In this document: piece by piece, positions 28,114 to 40,342 of the stretch | How the letters are laid out: each line of letters opens with the position of its first letter | Numbering within the stretch: the stretch's first letter is position 1 | Origin: Paramecium sonneborni | Lineage: Eukaryota; Ciliophora; Oligohymenophorea; Peniculida; Parameciidae | DNA: 64,000 nucleotides | Assembly (NCBI GenBank): GCA_905182985.1 | Contig: CAJJDN010000138.1 | Location: 142,146 to 206,145, forward strand | Reading direction: 5' to 3' | The notes under the pieces: model-generated | The model's input: the letters and a program-made list of their open reading frames with translations, nothing else | Told to the model about the DNA's origin: nothing | Databases searched by the model: none | Position numbers and translations under genes: made by a program

Positions 28114-28348
28114 ATGTATTTACCTACATTTTATAAACTTGGATATGAGGCTTGGACTGCAAAAAGTAAGAGATTCTTAGGAATATTTCCTGCAGTAGGA
28201 TGTTGGGGTAAAATAAATAATTTATTCTTCTAGCTGTTTGGGCTCTCTATCCAAATTTGTATAATACAATCTATACTGATTTTATCCCACCTCCTAAAGG
28301 TTTTTAGTATTTTTTAATTTAGGTGTCTAAAGAAGAGTACAAGAATGA
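28114..28348 (+). CDS. Small membrane protein, 61 residues, two introns
   Basis: Exons join over introns 28208-28233 (26 nt) and 28300-28322 (23 nt) to give 61 codons and TGA 28346-28348. Sequence features are a Tyr/Trp-rich start (MYLPTFYKLGYEAW), a short hydrophobic stretch (FLGIFPAVGCWGAVWALYP) and a basic end (PPPKGVQRRVQE). The size, single membrane segment and flanking charges resemble accessory subunits of mitochondrial respiratory complexes or ATP synthase, but I cannot name one. Two canonical introns in so short a frame strongly support a real gene. Confidence 0.6.
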
Positions 28349-28625
28349 ATATTATTAGTATGAATATCACATTAATTACATTAACTTCTTCTTATTTAAA
28401 TGCTATTCTAATTATCATTAATAAATTATATGTTTACAATATTAAGAATAAATAAATTTATATTTAAAATATTTTATCAAACATTTGTTTTTTTATAATC
28501 TTTAGTAATTCTAAAAAAATAAGCTATTTCATTAGATAGTTTAATAAAAGGAAAATTAGGAATTTACTTATTTATATTGTAAAAAAAAATAAAAAGATTT
28601 TGCTACATAAAAATAAAATTCTATT

Positions 28626-31619
28626 TCAAATTATTTGTTATGATAAACGAGGAGATATCATTTTTAAATTTAATTGTCTTTATGATCTTTTTGATTTTAA
28701 CTACCCTTAAAATTATCTTTTTCTCAAGGCCAATTTTTTAATCCTATAATTATTATAGGTTTCAATAACTTTGAAAACATTAAATTTTGGATAAAAATCA
28801 TTATCTTCTTACATCATGAGATCAATTTCATCATAATTTTCAGGTCCTTTTTTAATTTAAAATAATTGTAATGTATCTTTATTGGTTTCAACTTCATTTG
28901 CACCAATATTATCAATTTTAGAAACAGCTTTAATATTTGAAATGGATGATTTTTTCTTATAAATTTATGGAAATAATTTAATATTAGAAAGTGAATTTTA
29001 ATTGGCTGAATCTTCATGTTAATATTAACCAATAGAATTCATTTTTTATAAGATAGGTTTTAATACATTGTTATGTGTACTATCTTTCATATTATAGGTT
29101 GTTCTTAATCTTTCTAATTTATCAACTTTTTCACTTTATGATTGTAAAGAAGTTCGTTTATTTTTAGCCGAATCATTATTATATTGTTCAGATTGTGAAT
29201 CACTGCAATTCGAAATAGAAGAAGAGCCTGAACTTATTTCATGTATCTCTCTATTACTAATTTTATGATTATTATTAATTCCAAATCGTTATAATCTTTT
29301 ACTATAATAAAGTCTAAAAATATAAAAATAAAACTTACTCTTCTGAGATAAAATTATTTTTTAACATGAAATTTAGGATTAATTCAATAGTGGTAGAAGA
29401 ATTCGAAATAGTTTTGTATCTTTTACGAGTCTTTCGTTCAAATGAAATTCTTTTGATATTCACAGATGCGGATGCTTGTCGAACTATTTTCCAAATATTT
29501 GGCTAATAGAATGTAAATGGACAACTAAAATTTAAATAAAATAAAACAATTCTATAATTACTTCTAATATAAATGCGTCCATTTGCAAATTTCACAAGTT
29601 CTTCCAAGAGTTTAAGAATAAGTAAGAGAATCATTTAGTTTTTAGAATTTATATAATTAATCCTTATCTTAGATTATAATTTCTAATAGATCTTATCTAT
29701 TAATAAAAGCAACTTATGTAAGTTTAACGGCCTTATATTTAACAGAATAATCATTATTAGTAATAAATTCAAATTCACCAATAATATCTCCTTTTTTATA
29801 AGTACGAGAATATTTGCCTTAAGTTTCAAGATGCTATGTTTCTTATGGGATTCCTTACATATGATAATAACAATCCACTTAACCATTTAATATAAAGATT
29901 AGTTTTTTTTCGCTTTTATTTTTAATATCAATAATATCATCTCCAGTTCCAAAATTTTCTTATTATACTTTTTAACAAAGTTGATTGATTAAAGTTTCAT
30001 TAAATGTATCCTTAATAAATTTACATTAAATAAGAACCTTTTAATAAAGGTCTATCATAATCTCTTATTTTAATTAATCATTTAGATTATTAAGTAATGT
30101 TTAATAAGAACGTTTTTATGATTGTTAAGTCTAATAATAGAATTCAAAATATTTTCTAACTTTTAAAGAGAGTTATAAATTTAATTCTTTCTCTTTAATA
30201 TAAGAATTAACTTCTTTCATTAATTATTTGAATTAACCTTTTTTTTCTTCTAAATTTTTAAGAATTTCTCCAATAGTAGAAATCGAATATCCAAAAACTC
30301 CACAAATAATCATAGCAATAATAACAACAAATAATTATTCAATAGAAGTTTATGGAACAATATCACCATAACCAACAGTAAGTGTTGTTATCACACTCCA
30401 ATATATACTTACAATATATCTAGTATGCCAAGGTTCATCATAATAACCATAATGAACTAACCATGAATTTGTATCTCCATAAACATCTACTTCAATTTTA
30501 CCTAACAGATGCCAAGCACAACTACACATATGAGCTACAAAAATAATGAAATAAATTAATTTAGATAATTCTACAGCTGCCTATACAGATTCTTTAGCAT
30601 TTAATAAATCCTCTACATTTTAAACCATTGATTTCACTCGTGTAATCCTTAACAATAAAACAAATTGTATATATGGAATATCCAATTATGATAATACATA
30701 TGGTATAGATATCATTAAATCCCACCAGAAATTTTCAGAAACATAATGATGAAATATTTCTTTCCTAGTTGAATGAATTATTCCATGACTATAATATGCA
30801 GTATTAAAATTCAGAATTATTTCAGCTATGAAAATGTAACTTGGAATAGTTTCGAAAAAAAGCCATACTAACGTACTTGATTTATCTAATTCAAAACTCA
30901 AAGACATTGGTATAAAGAATATATTGATTACTATAAAACATACGACGATAGAATCCCATATAATTTTAAATGTACTCTCAGGATATATTACTCCTATTCT
31001 TTTAAATATGCATTCAAAAATTGATTTTATGATATTTAAAGCACCTTCCATCTTCTTTAGATTTCTACATATAATATTCTTAAATGAATGAATATATATT
31101 GTCTTTTCTGATTTGAATTCATTAAAATCACTTGCTTTATCATCTATATACTCAAATATATGATGATTCATCATTTTTAACTTTAAAGTTTCTGCTTTAG
31201 TCTTCAGTTGATATAAAAATCTAGCTACTAATCTTATAATCTTTAAACTTCCCTTCCTCCAAACTGGATTAAATCTATTCAATTTGTAACAACTTATACC
31301 CTGGCTCTTTTTAATCTAAATTCAGATTATCATATATATAAGTTTCCCGTTTATCACTAATTACATTTTGAATATTTATTGTTGGAGGCTTAAAGTTACT
31401 CTTTGACTTTCTCAAATTCAGACATGGTGGTCTATTTCTAATTAGTAAACTGTACTTTGCACTTTTGTCTTAATCATCTATCATTTAATCAATCTCTTCT
31501 ATTGAACGGCTTCTTTAAAAATATTGCTTCATTTTAATATCCTAATCTCCACCAAATATTTATCTTTTAGTGTTTATCAATGAGAATGGCTCACTATCGT
31601 AATTAGTAGCTATTTACAT
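28626..31619 (-). CDS. Cyclic-nucleotide-type / EAG-like K+ channel subunit
   Basis: 968 residues after introns 31275-31299 (25 nt), 29525-29561 (37 nt) and 29314-29338 (25 nt). The six-segment core begins near residue 205 (IIWDSIVVCFIVINIFFIP). The S4 region includes LLRITRVKSMV and the selectivity filter is TLTVGYGDI near residue 403, so it is K+-selective. A C-linker and a cyclic-nucleotide-binding fold follow (about residues 540-640: GDDIIDIKNK, then KGDIIGEFEFIT). The usual phosphate-binding Arg is not seen (NDYSVKYKAV in its place), so ligand binding is doubtful. Right after this fold lies C-x2-C-x8-C (CEICKWTHLYQNCP). The Ser/Asn-rich tail is long. Ciliate genomes carry many such channels. 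Confidence 0.9.
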
Positions 31620-33689
31620 ATTAGTTATTAATTATTTAGACCAAATTAATTTATTACAAAATTTATAACCATATTAAAGGCTAATTATCTCCAGAACTTC
31701 TTATTTATATAACAAAATCAATTTCAAAACTATTATTACTTCATTTATTTAATATTAATTACTATCCATTTTTATTATTAATATTTCTATTTGATAATTT
31801 ATTATTCATTTCAAATTTTCTCTTCATTCTTTAAATTAAGCCGATTTTATTTCTAAGTTTCCTATTTTTATCCATCTTTATTTTTAATCTTCAATTTTAA
31901 TCCCATTTCATATATGTAACCTTGTATTATATTAATTATATTGATTATTCAAAGTATTTATTCCAAGTTACTATTATAATATCAATTAGAATATAGAAAC
32001 TATTGATAATAGAAGAAAATCAATTCATTTTTATTGAATTGGAACTTAATAATTTTATTTTAGTTGTATCATGCATTTAAACTAAATTTTAGAGACTTTT
32101 ATACCTTTTTTTATTAATTTTATAAAAAACTAATCATAATTTGAGAAAAAATACGTTGATATAATCAATTTCTAAAAGTCATATACCTATCCAATTCTTT
32201 TAATGATTTATAAATCTATTCAAATAAGTACAATATTTTGATACAATTTATAAAAATGACATCCTCTTTTTGTTTTCTATTTTTAAAGCTCATAAAAGAA
32301 AGGCCTACTCTTTTACTTTATTAACCGTTAAATTTTCTGTATTCTACCAGACTATAACTTAAAATAAACTCTTCATATGACTAATATATTTTGGATTAGT
32401 CAATTATAATTATGTGATGATTTCAGATAGAATTCTTAGAAATTTAATAATTGATTTTTTTGATACAATGAACTCAAATATTTAAGTTTATTTTTTAAAC
32501 TATCAGATATTAGATTTTCCTAGATTAAAATTCTTATTTGGTTAAATTTAATTAGAGTTAGATTATTTCTTTAAAAACAAGCCATCTTAGATTTACATTT
32601 AATTAGAGCTTAGTGTAAATTTCAAGAAATAAAATAGGTTACAAATCATAAATTGAATATCATTCATAATTTATTATAATTTAAATATCTTTGATTGTGT
32701 TTAAAAGTAGAATTTTGTAATTTAGTCAAAGAATATAAATATTGTGCCTTTATAAGCAAAAAAAACACAATATTTTTAGACCCAATAATTTTCTTTATAT
32801 AAAACAAAGTTTTAAACTTAAAAGAATAATAAAATGAAAATTTTTTTAATAATCAGTTCATCTATGAAGTATACAAGGAAGAATTATCTTCAAGATGCAC
32901 AACAAAAATATTCTGAAACCATCTTAATAGTAAAATCTTATTTCAAAAAAAGTAATATCGCATAATTATAAAATTAAAGCAATACTGAAACTTAAACTGA
33001 TACATAAATCTTAATTGACAAATAAGTTTATCTGTTTAATTATTAAAACCATAAATACTAAATAAATGATAAGTAGCCGAAAAGAAGATCTGATATTTGC
33101 AAATCATATATTTGGTCAATAGAGATTTATAAAAAAATTTCCAATTAACAAGTATTCAAATGAGTAAAGCAAATTATACAGTTTATATATTCATTTGATT
33201 AAAAAAGTGTTATAAGATTGAATAATGATTTAAATTGATTAAAGCTTTGCAAATAAATTTTAATAAGTAAAAATTATTTGAATTGATCTTTAATTGAATA
33301 AAAGATTATTTTAAAAAATTTTACAGAGTAAGAAATATATACAAATCATAGAAATAAAAAAATCTAAATATAATAAAGTATTTTTAAGTTTGTATAAATA
33401 AGTTTTTAGATTTATAGTAATTATATACTTGATTAAAATAATAGGTATATCTAATCTTTTTAAAAAAGCTAATAAAAATAAACAGAAATTTAAATTTATT
33501 CGAACTGCATTTCATAATTGATTATTAAAATAGTTTTCTGATAAAATTAGAAACTTCTTTACCTCATATATATATAAAATGTTTAAAAATGCCATCAATT
33601 AAAATAGGACTTTAAGTAATTAATCAATCTCGGATATCAAACTTATTCTAGGTTTGAAAATGTCAATGTAAATATACTAGAGTATATAT
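31620..33689. other. Long stretch without a confident gene (about 2 kb)
   Basis: Very AT-rich. TGA occurs often in all frames. The only longish frame is at 32834-33163, annotated separately. No tandem repeats, tRNA-like cloverleaf or array was seen. Confidence 0.45.
32834..33163 (+). CDS. Possible short ORF, 109 residues
   Basis: ATG to TGA with a signal-peptide-like start (MKIFLIISSS) and a polar Gln-rich remainder ending NQQVFK. Isolated, with no recognisable motif. In this code and base composition a 110-codon frame may be random. Confidence 0.25.
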
Positions 33690-34588
33690 CGATATTAATT
33701 ACAAGATGAAAAACAATAATTAATTTTAAAATAATTTATCCAAAAAGAACTCAATCGAACTCATGTTTAAAAACAATAAATAATTTGGAGACAGCTGATA
33801 ATTTGATAGAGAATTAGAACAATTGTTAGTAATGTAGTTGAAACTCAGCCAAATTTTTAGAGAGATATAACAAATATAATTAAAATAAGTGAGTATAAAT
33901 AAAAAGAATAAGAAAACAATAATTGCCTCTAAGTTTATTTTGAGGACAAAGAATTTTTTGTGAATATAATGGATTAAGAATTTAAAGCTAAATAAAATCT
34001 ATATGGAGAGACAGAATAAAAATTATTGATAGAATCTTAAGACTAAATGAAAATTAATGAGTAAGTAAAATTCATTTAAATCAACATTTTTATAGCAAAT
34101 TTGTGAAATAATTAATAAAGAACAGTAATTAAATAAATAGGATTACAAATTTATTCTGATATAATTAATAAATAACAATAATCCACTTCTAGAAAGTTAT
34201 CTGAGAATAAAAAAATGAAAAATAAACAAAAGAGTTAATTTATAATGAGTCTATACTAAGAAAAAGTAAAATATTAAGGTTAAAAATATAATAGATAATT
34301 TGGAATAATTTATTAAAATCTAACGAGTAAAAAATAAAAAAATAATTTATTTTTTTAATGATCATTTGGATCTAATTATGAAAGTAATTCTTGATTTATA
34401 GAGAAATGAGTTGGAAAATTTATAGTATCAAAAATAATTATAAGATACAAAAAATTTTTAAAATCTCGGGAAATAGATTTAAACTAATGGATTCAGTAAA
34501 ATAACTGAATATCTGGAATAATAAATAAAAATTAAGTAAAAGTAAAAAGGGGGACAAAATGAATGTCCAAAAGATTTAAAACTTTTGA
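33690..34588 (+). other. Coding-like segments in shifting frames, probably the 5' part of the BAH-PHD gene
   Basis: Several adjacent stretches read as plausible protein: VSNVVETQPNFQRDIT, NNCLQVYFEDKEFF and QICEIINKEQQLNKQD after a 31-nt intron-like gap. Then STSRKLSENKKMKNKQ in another frame, and a Gln/Lys-rich helix from LDLIMKVILDLQRNELE. I could not join them with canonical introns. The last segment would join the next gene only through an atypical 25-nt intron (GTCC...GAG). Possibilities are a multi-exon 5' end, a decaying gene or sequence errors. Confidence 0.35.
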
Positions 34589-34804
34589 GAACACTTAAGA
34601 GATTCGAATGGTTATATATTAATCAGAGAGTTGTAAAAAGAATATAAAAATATAATTGGATTAGTGCAAAAATAGGATGAGTTTATAAAGTTGACTAAAA
34701 ATAGAAATATTAGGATATAGTAAAAGAGCCAGAAATGCGTAATAAATCTAATTGAATTATTGAATTAAATTATAATCAAATAAATATCTGATCTTTATAT
34801 AAAT

Positions 34805-35575
34805 ATGAACTATTCTCACTGGATAAAAAAAGCTATGAAAAAGAAATATAAATAAAAAAAGGAGTCGCCAACAAGTTCTACAATCACAAAGAAATAAATC
34901 TCAAAACAATCTATGATAAGTATAAGAGAATTGTACAAAGCTTAAAAATGGGAACAACTTATCAAGATAGCTAAATAAACAAAAGGTTTATTTGAGGAAT
35001 ACGATTGTATTAAGGTCTAAAAAAAGGTTATTAAGTTGGGAGAGAGTGTCTTGATTAATAGTGGAGATGCTCATGATGAAGATTATATTGGGACCATAAA
35101 ATAAATTATATCAATAAAAGAACCAACAACACTTAAACTGATATGTTTATGTCGTGTTTAATGGTATATGAGGAAAAGTGAAGTGATAAAATCTCATCCA
35201 AAAAGCAATGAATGGGTTTCAGATTAAGAGTTGTTTTAAACAAAACATGAAGATTACATTTTGGCTTAGACTGTTATACACTCATGTCAGATTTTTACAT
35301 GTAAAGAATTCATTGATCTTGATGAAATTGAATCCACTATTTATTTTAACAGATTAAGTTGGGATATGGAAAAAAAATAATTTTAAGGTTTAGAAAAACT
35401 TTAAAAATTCTGTTCGTGTCAACAACCGGTAAATCCTGATAGAAAATATGTCTAAGTATAATAAATACATCTAAAATAGTGTGATTCTTGTCATTAATGG
35501 TATCATCTTGAATGTGTCGGTTATTAAGAGAGAGAATTAGATGATTCTGATTTCTTTTGTAAAATTTGTTTATGA
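34805..35575 (+). CDS. BAH domain-PHD finger chromatin protein
   Basis: From this ATG, 248 residues after a 24-nt intron at 35456-35479. A BAH domain (about residues 75-175) contains VQKKVIKLGESVLINSG, then YIGTIKQIIS, LICLCRVQWYMRKSE and AQTVIHSCQIFTCKEF. The PHD finger follows: FCSCQQPVNPDRKYVQC, then DSCHQWYHLECVGYQ, ending FFCKICL. The C4HC3 pattern is complete only when the intron is removed. BAH-PHD proteins read methylated histone H3 tails; plant EBS/SHL have this order. The frame stays open upstream to 34589 (HLRDSNGYILIRELQKE), so the real start probably lies further 5'. Confidence 0.82.
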
Positions 35576-35639
35576 AACACACTTATTTAATTTATCGATA
35601 TTTTTATTAATAAGAAAAAAAAACAATTTAAAATTGAAT

Positions 35640-37494
35640 ATGCAACCATTATTCAAACAAAGAAAACCAGCTAATCTCATCATCTAATCCTGTGATGAAG
35701 ATAAATTAATCTAACAATAAGTAAACTATTTATCTATAATACAGATTCCAGAATTAGACACATTTGAAGAATTTTGTAGCAACATTCCAGATGTTGAAAA
35801 TTAAGAACTTAATTTTACTAAAGAATCAAAATCTTTTAGTTCTTAACCTCTCAATTTACATGAGTCTTAAGAATTTTAAACTAATCAAAAATATACTGAT
35901 TAAAAATAAGATGAAATTTAAGAATCACTTCCTATACAATATATTGAATTCGTTGAATTTAATCCATAGAGTATCAATTCTGCTTAATCTGAATCTAATT
36001 GTTAAAGAATTGATTCTTAATAAAGTCCTAAAGATATTATGTAAGAACCTCCAGCACCTCAAAATAAGAACTTAACTAAATTTAGCTTTCCTTAAAAAGG
36101 TGGTTGCTTCAGTAGTTGTATTAAATTCATTATTATTATTCTTTAGTAAAGAAATAACTTTGTGTTGATTAACCTATAATTATTCATAATGGTAATTAGA
36201 GTACTTTTGAAGAAACACTTGTTAAGTAAAATAATACATTAAATATTCCTAAAACTTTATAAGAAGATTTAACTAAATAAATTAAAGAATTAACAGATTA
36301 AAAAAATGCTATTGAATCCTCTTATTAAAATTAAATTTTACAACTCTAAAATCAAAATCAAAAATTTGAACAAGAAATAATTCAATAAAAATAAAAGAAT
36401 TTAACATTAATATAAGAAAATATTTTATTGCAATAAAAAATTGAAATTTTTGAACAAAAAAAAAGTGCTGTTTTAAATAATATAACTGATTTTTCTAATG
36501 ATTTAATACCTCCAAAATTGTCCATGAATGATAAATTGGTTTATTTGATCCAAAAATTGAATATGAAAGCCTAAGAAAATGCAAAACTTCAATATGAAAT
36601 TTTAAAATTGCAAAATAACGTATGTATCTATGACATCTATTCAATTAATAGATTGAAATCTTAGAAACTTCAAAGTTTTTGTAAATCAATACAAATTTAC
36701 TATTGGATACTCATAAATTATAGTAAAATCATTCTCCCTTGCTCTAACCACAATCTTAAAACAGAGGGCAATCTCTTAGTAAGGATAGCAGAACAAGTTT
36801 ATTAAATTCATAAAAATATCCTCTCAATCTATCTCTTAATTATGTTTAATAGGGAGATCGAAGACAAGATATCTTTATTAATAAAAAGAATAGAATTATA
36901 TCACCTCTAGCTCATTATAGTTCAGTAGGAGAATAATAATAACTTTAGTTAAATAATCTTTAAAAGAATAAATTATACAAAGAAGATGTTAATTATAATA
37001 ATAAAATGCAGTAAAAATTCATTAAATTAATTAGTACTAAAAATAGTACTTCTGTTGGAGAATTAATATCATTTAAATAGGATTTAACCAATTGTTCAAA
37101 TATTATCAATAAAGCTTTAAGAAAAGAATCTTATTCCACATAATCTCCAGATGCCAAAGTTACATAAAAATTCAAATAAACTTTAAATGCTAAAATAGGA
37201 ACTTAATAAGAGAATTCAAAATCTTATGCTAGTCTCTTATTTTCTCTTGGAGAGAGACAAAAGGATGTTAGATAATTATCTCCAAAAGGAGGTAATAAGA
37301 AATCAAAATAGTAAATTATTCATAACTATTATAGATTATTTGGTTTTATCATGCAACCACACCCAAATTCAAGAAAATAATCAGAAATTTTAAAATCAGA
37401 GGAATCTCATAAATTGAGTTAAGAATAACTTAAAATATCAGATAAGTATTCATAGATTTTAAAATAGAAAAAATACATTATAAACTAGTATTGA
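35640..37494 (+). CDS. Gln-rich coiled-coil protein, 597 residues
   Basis: Introns 36118-36146 (29 nt) and 36620-36651 (32 nt) give an in-frame product starting MQPLFKQRKPANL. The N-terminal 160 residues are acidic and polar. The centre is a Gln/Lys/Glu coiled coil (KTLQEDLTKQIKELTDQKN). The C-terminal half is Ser/Gln/Lys-rich with repeated SP-like sites (KSYASLLFSLGERQKDVR). No catalytic motif or membrane segment. It starts 64 bp after the PHD gene. Bases from 36899 on are duplicated at 38088-38683 by an assembly error; this left copy is the complete one. Function unknown. Confidence 0.72.
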
Positions 37495-38086
37495 TATCTT
37501 TTAAATTATGAAGGAAATGAGAAATAAGAAAATTGGAAGTATTTATTTAATAATTAAAATAGTCTCCAGTAAATTAAGTTAAAAAAAAGGGTAGGCTACA
37601 ACAAGTAGATAATTGATAACTGAAATAAAAAGTAGCAGAACCAATAAACCAAGCTTTGATTGATAATAAATATATTAATAAATTTTTAATTCAACATTAA
37701 AATACAAGAATGATTACAAAGTTCATTTAATTTTAAATTAAGGAGGTTTTTTAGTTATACTCCATTTAAGAAAATTACTATTCTAATTTTCCAGAAGCAA
37801 GGATTATTTAGATAAGTTTGGAGTTTATTTAGAACTAGAAATCTATTGAGAAACTGTTCTGATCCTTTCTTTTTGAGGAGTTTGAATAGATCTACTCCTC
37901 ATTATTTAAATATTATTTATTTGTGAATTTAAATACGTATCCATGATTTATTTAGTATTCTGCAAGATTCTCTATCTTTAAGGTGTGAAATGTTAAGGTC
38001 GTTATAATCTGCCTTTTTGAAATGAAATCTTATCTTCTAACAAATCCTTTCTTTTTGGTTTATTATCAAAACTTAAACTATTTATT
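36899..38086. repeat. Direct repeat 2, left copy (1188 bp), assembly duplication
   Basis: Repeated exactly at 38088-39275 across a single N. Includes the 3' ends of two convergent genes. Confidence 0.93.
37723..38086 (-). pseudogene. Artefactual duplicate of the C-terminus of the phosphatase-like gene
   Basis: Same as 38912-39275, with TGA at 37725-37723. The gene body is missing because the contig ends at the N. Confidence 0.85.
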
Positions 38087-38087
38087 N
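38087..38087. other. Single N at a contig junction
   Basis: Separates the two identical 1188-bp copies. Confidence 0.95.
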
Positions 38088-38683
38088 TATCACCTCTAGC
38101 TCATTATAGTTCAGTAGGAGAATAATAATAACTTTAGTTAAATAATCTTTAAAAGAATAAATTATACAAAGAAGATGTTAATTATAATAATAAAATGCAG
38201 TAAAAATTCATTAAATTAATTAGTACTAAAAATAGTACTTCTGTTGGAGAATTAATATCATTTAAATAGGATTTAACCAATTGTTCAAATATTATCAATA
38301 AAGCTTTAAGAAAAGAATCTTATTCCACATAATCTCCAGATGCCAAAGTTACATAAAAATTCAAATAAACTTTAAATGCTAAAATAGGAACTTAATAAGA
38401 GAATTCAAAATCTTATGCTAGTCTCTTATTTTCTCTTGGAGAGAGACAAAAGGATGTTAGATAATTATCTCCAAAAGGAGGTAATAAGAAATCAAAATAG
38501 TAAATTATTCATAACTATTATAGATTATTTGGTTTTATCATGCAACCACACCCAAATTCAAGAAAATAATCAGAAATTTTAAAATCAGAGGAATCTCATA
38601 AATTGAGTTAAGAATAACTTAAAATATCAGATAAGTATTCATAGATTTTAAAATAGAAAAAATACATTATAAACTAGTATTGA
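38088..38683 (+). pseudogene. Artefactual duplicate of the C-terminus of the Gln-rich coiled-coil gene
   Basis: Identical to 36899-37494, lacking the 5' two-thirds of the gene. Confidence 0.85.
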
Positions 38684-39275
38684 TATCTTTTAAATTATGA
38701 AGGAAATGAGAAATAAGAAAATTGGAAGTATTTATTTAATAATTAAAATAGTCTCCAGTAAATTAAGTTAAAAAAAAGGGTAGGCTACAACAAGTAGATA
38801 ATTGATAACTGAAATAAAAAGTAGCAGAACCAATAAACCAAGCTTTGATTGATAATAAATATATTAATAAATTTTTAATTCAACATTAAAATACAAGAAT
38901 GATTACAAAGTTCATTTAATTTTAAATTAAGGAGGTTTTTTAGTTATACTCCATTTAAGAAAATTACTATTCTAATTTTCCAGAAGCAAGGATTATTTAG
39001 ATAAGTTTGGAGTTTATTTAGAACTAGAAATCTATTGAGAAACTGTTCTGATCCTTTCTTTTTGAGGAGTTTGAATAGATCTACTCCTCATTATTTAAAT
39101 ATTATTTATTTGTGAATTTAAATACGTATCCATGATTTATTTAGTATTCTGCAAGATTCTCTATCTTTAAGGTGTGAAATGTTAAGGTCGTTATAATCTG
39201 CCTTTTTGAAATGAAATCTTATCTTCTAACAAATCCTTTCTTTTTGGTTTATTATCAAAACTTAAACTATTTATT
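38088..39275. repeat. Direct repeat 2, right copy (1188 bp)
   Basis: Copy of 36899-38086. The phosphatase-like gene continues from here into unique sequence, so this copy joins the right-hand contig. Confidence 0.93.
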
Positions 39276-40136
39276 TTGGGTGTTTGTAACTTTTTTGCTG
39301 TAATCAAATTGTGCAAAATAAAATTTTCAAAATTTAGTTTTGAATTATCTGTTACTGAGATTGATCTATAGTATTTATCTTTATTTAAAAGTTATGAAGG
39401 CCCTTTTAAAATAGATTTCAACTCTTACTAATGTTATTTTTCTTCTTTTATTTAAATTGTTTCAATTTATTATATTAAGTTATTTGACCAAGTTACTTTT
39501 TTCTTTGTTCCGTTTTGAATTGATAGATTTGTAAGTGTATTTACAATCTCTGGTATTTAATTTAAAGAATTAAGATAAGTATTTTAAATAACCTAAATTT
39601 CTTGATTCTCAATATTATTATCCCAATTTCTGCTTATTTCTTTATCTTTAAAATATTGAGTCTCAAAGTTCATTAATTATTTTAGAAATGCTGCTCTGAT
39701 TTCAAAGTTTTTTCTTCTTGAATTTAAGTATTAAAGTGTTTTAAACAAGCTCCAATTATATCTAATTAATTCAGTAAGAAACTTACTTGTACATTAAATA
39801 TGCAGTCAATGCTGTTAAAGCTCTACTCTATCCGCGAAGTGAAAAAAACAATACACCTTCTCCATTATTTATTGCAGTTTCAATAAACCCATATATATTT
39901 TATATATTTTCAACAGTAACAATCTTCTAAATCTATAAAAGGATATATACTTATTCATCTATATCTCTCCAATTGAAACTGATAGAATTTCCACTTCCAT
40001 TATATGTTAATTCACATGCTGCACAATTAATTATGTAATTAATTTTGTTTATTATTATAAAATCTCTTTCCTCATCAATATTAAATATATTTTATACTAA
40101 AGGAGCACGACTGTTTCCAACAAATAAGCCATCCAT
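38912..40136 (-). CDS. Dual-specificity-phosphatase-like protein, catalytic Cys replaced (pseudophosphatase)
   Basis: 399 residues after a 25-nt intron at 39762-39786. The N-terminal 140 residues have the DUSP layout: a start strand (MDGLFVGNSRAPLV), INYIINCAACEL in the place of the ITHILN strand, FNWRDIDEQ in the place of the DxxD/E region, and the signature loop GVLFFSLRGQSRALTAL. Active enzymes have HCxxGxxRS; here the His is Phe and the Cys is Ser, while Gly and Arg remain. It may bind phosphoproteins without hydrolysing them, as STYX does. The remaining 260 residues are a polar Ser/Gln/Lys-rich tail. The gene converges on the coiled-coil gene. Confidence 0.8.
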
Positions 40137-40342
40137 AATTTTAAACGCGTAGTAAACAACAACTTTCTACATGGAAAATTAAATTAATATAAATTACATC
40201 ATGTACTCGTTTAATTTTGCAAATGATGTAAGGAATTAATTAAATTAAAATTAAATGCATCATTTAGGTTAAAATAAAAATAAGTTATGAAATTTTAAGT
40301 AAAATTTAAATATAAAAATAATTATTATAGTTATACAATTTA

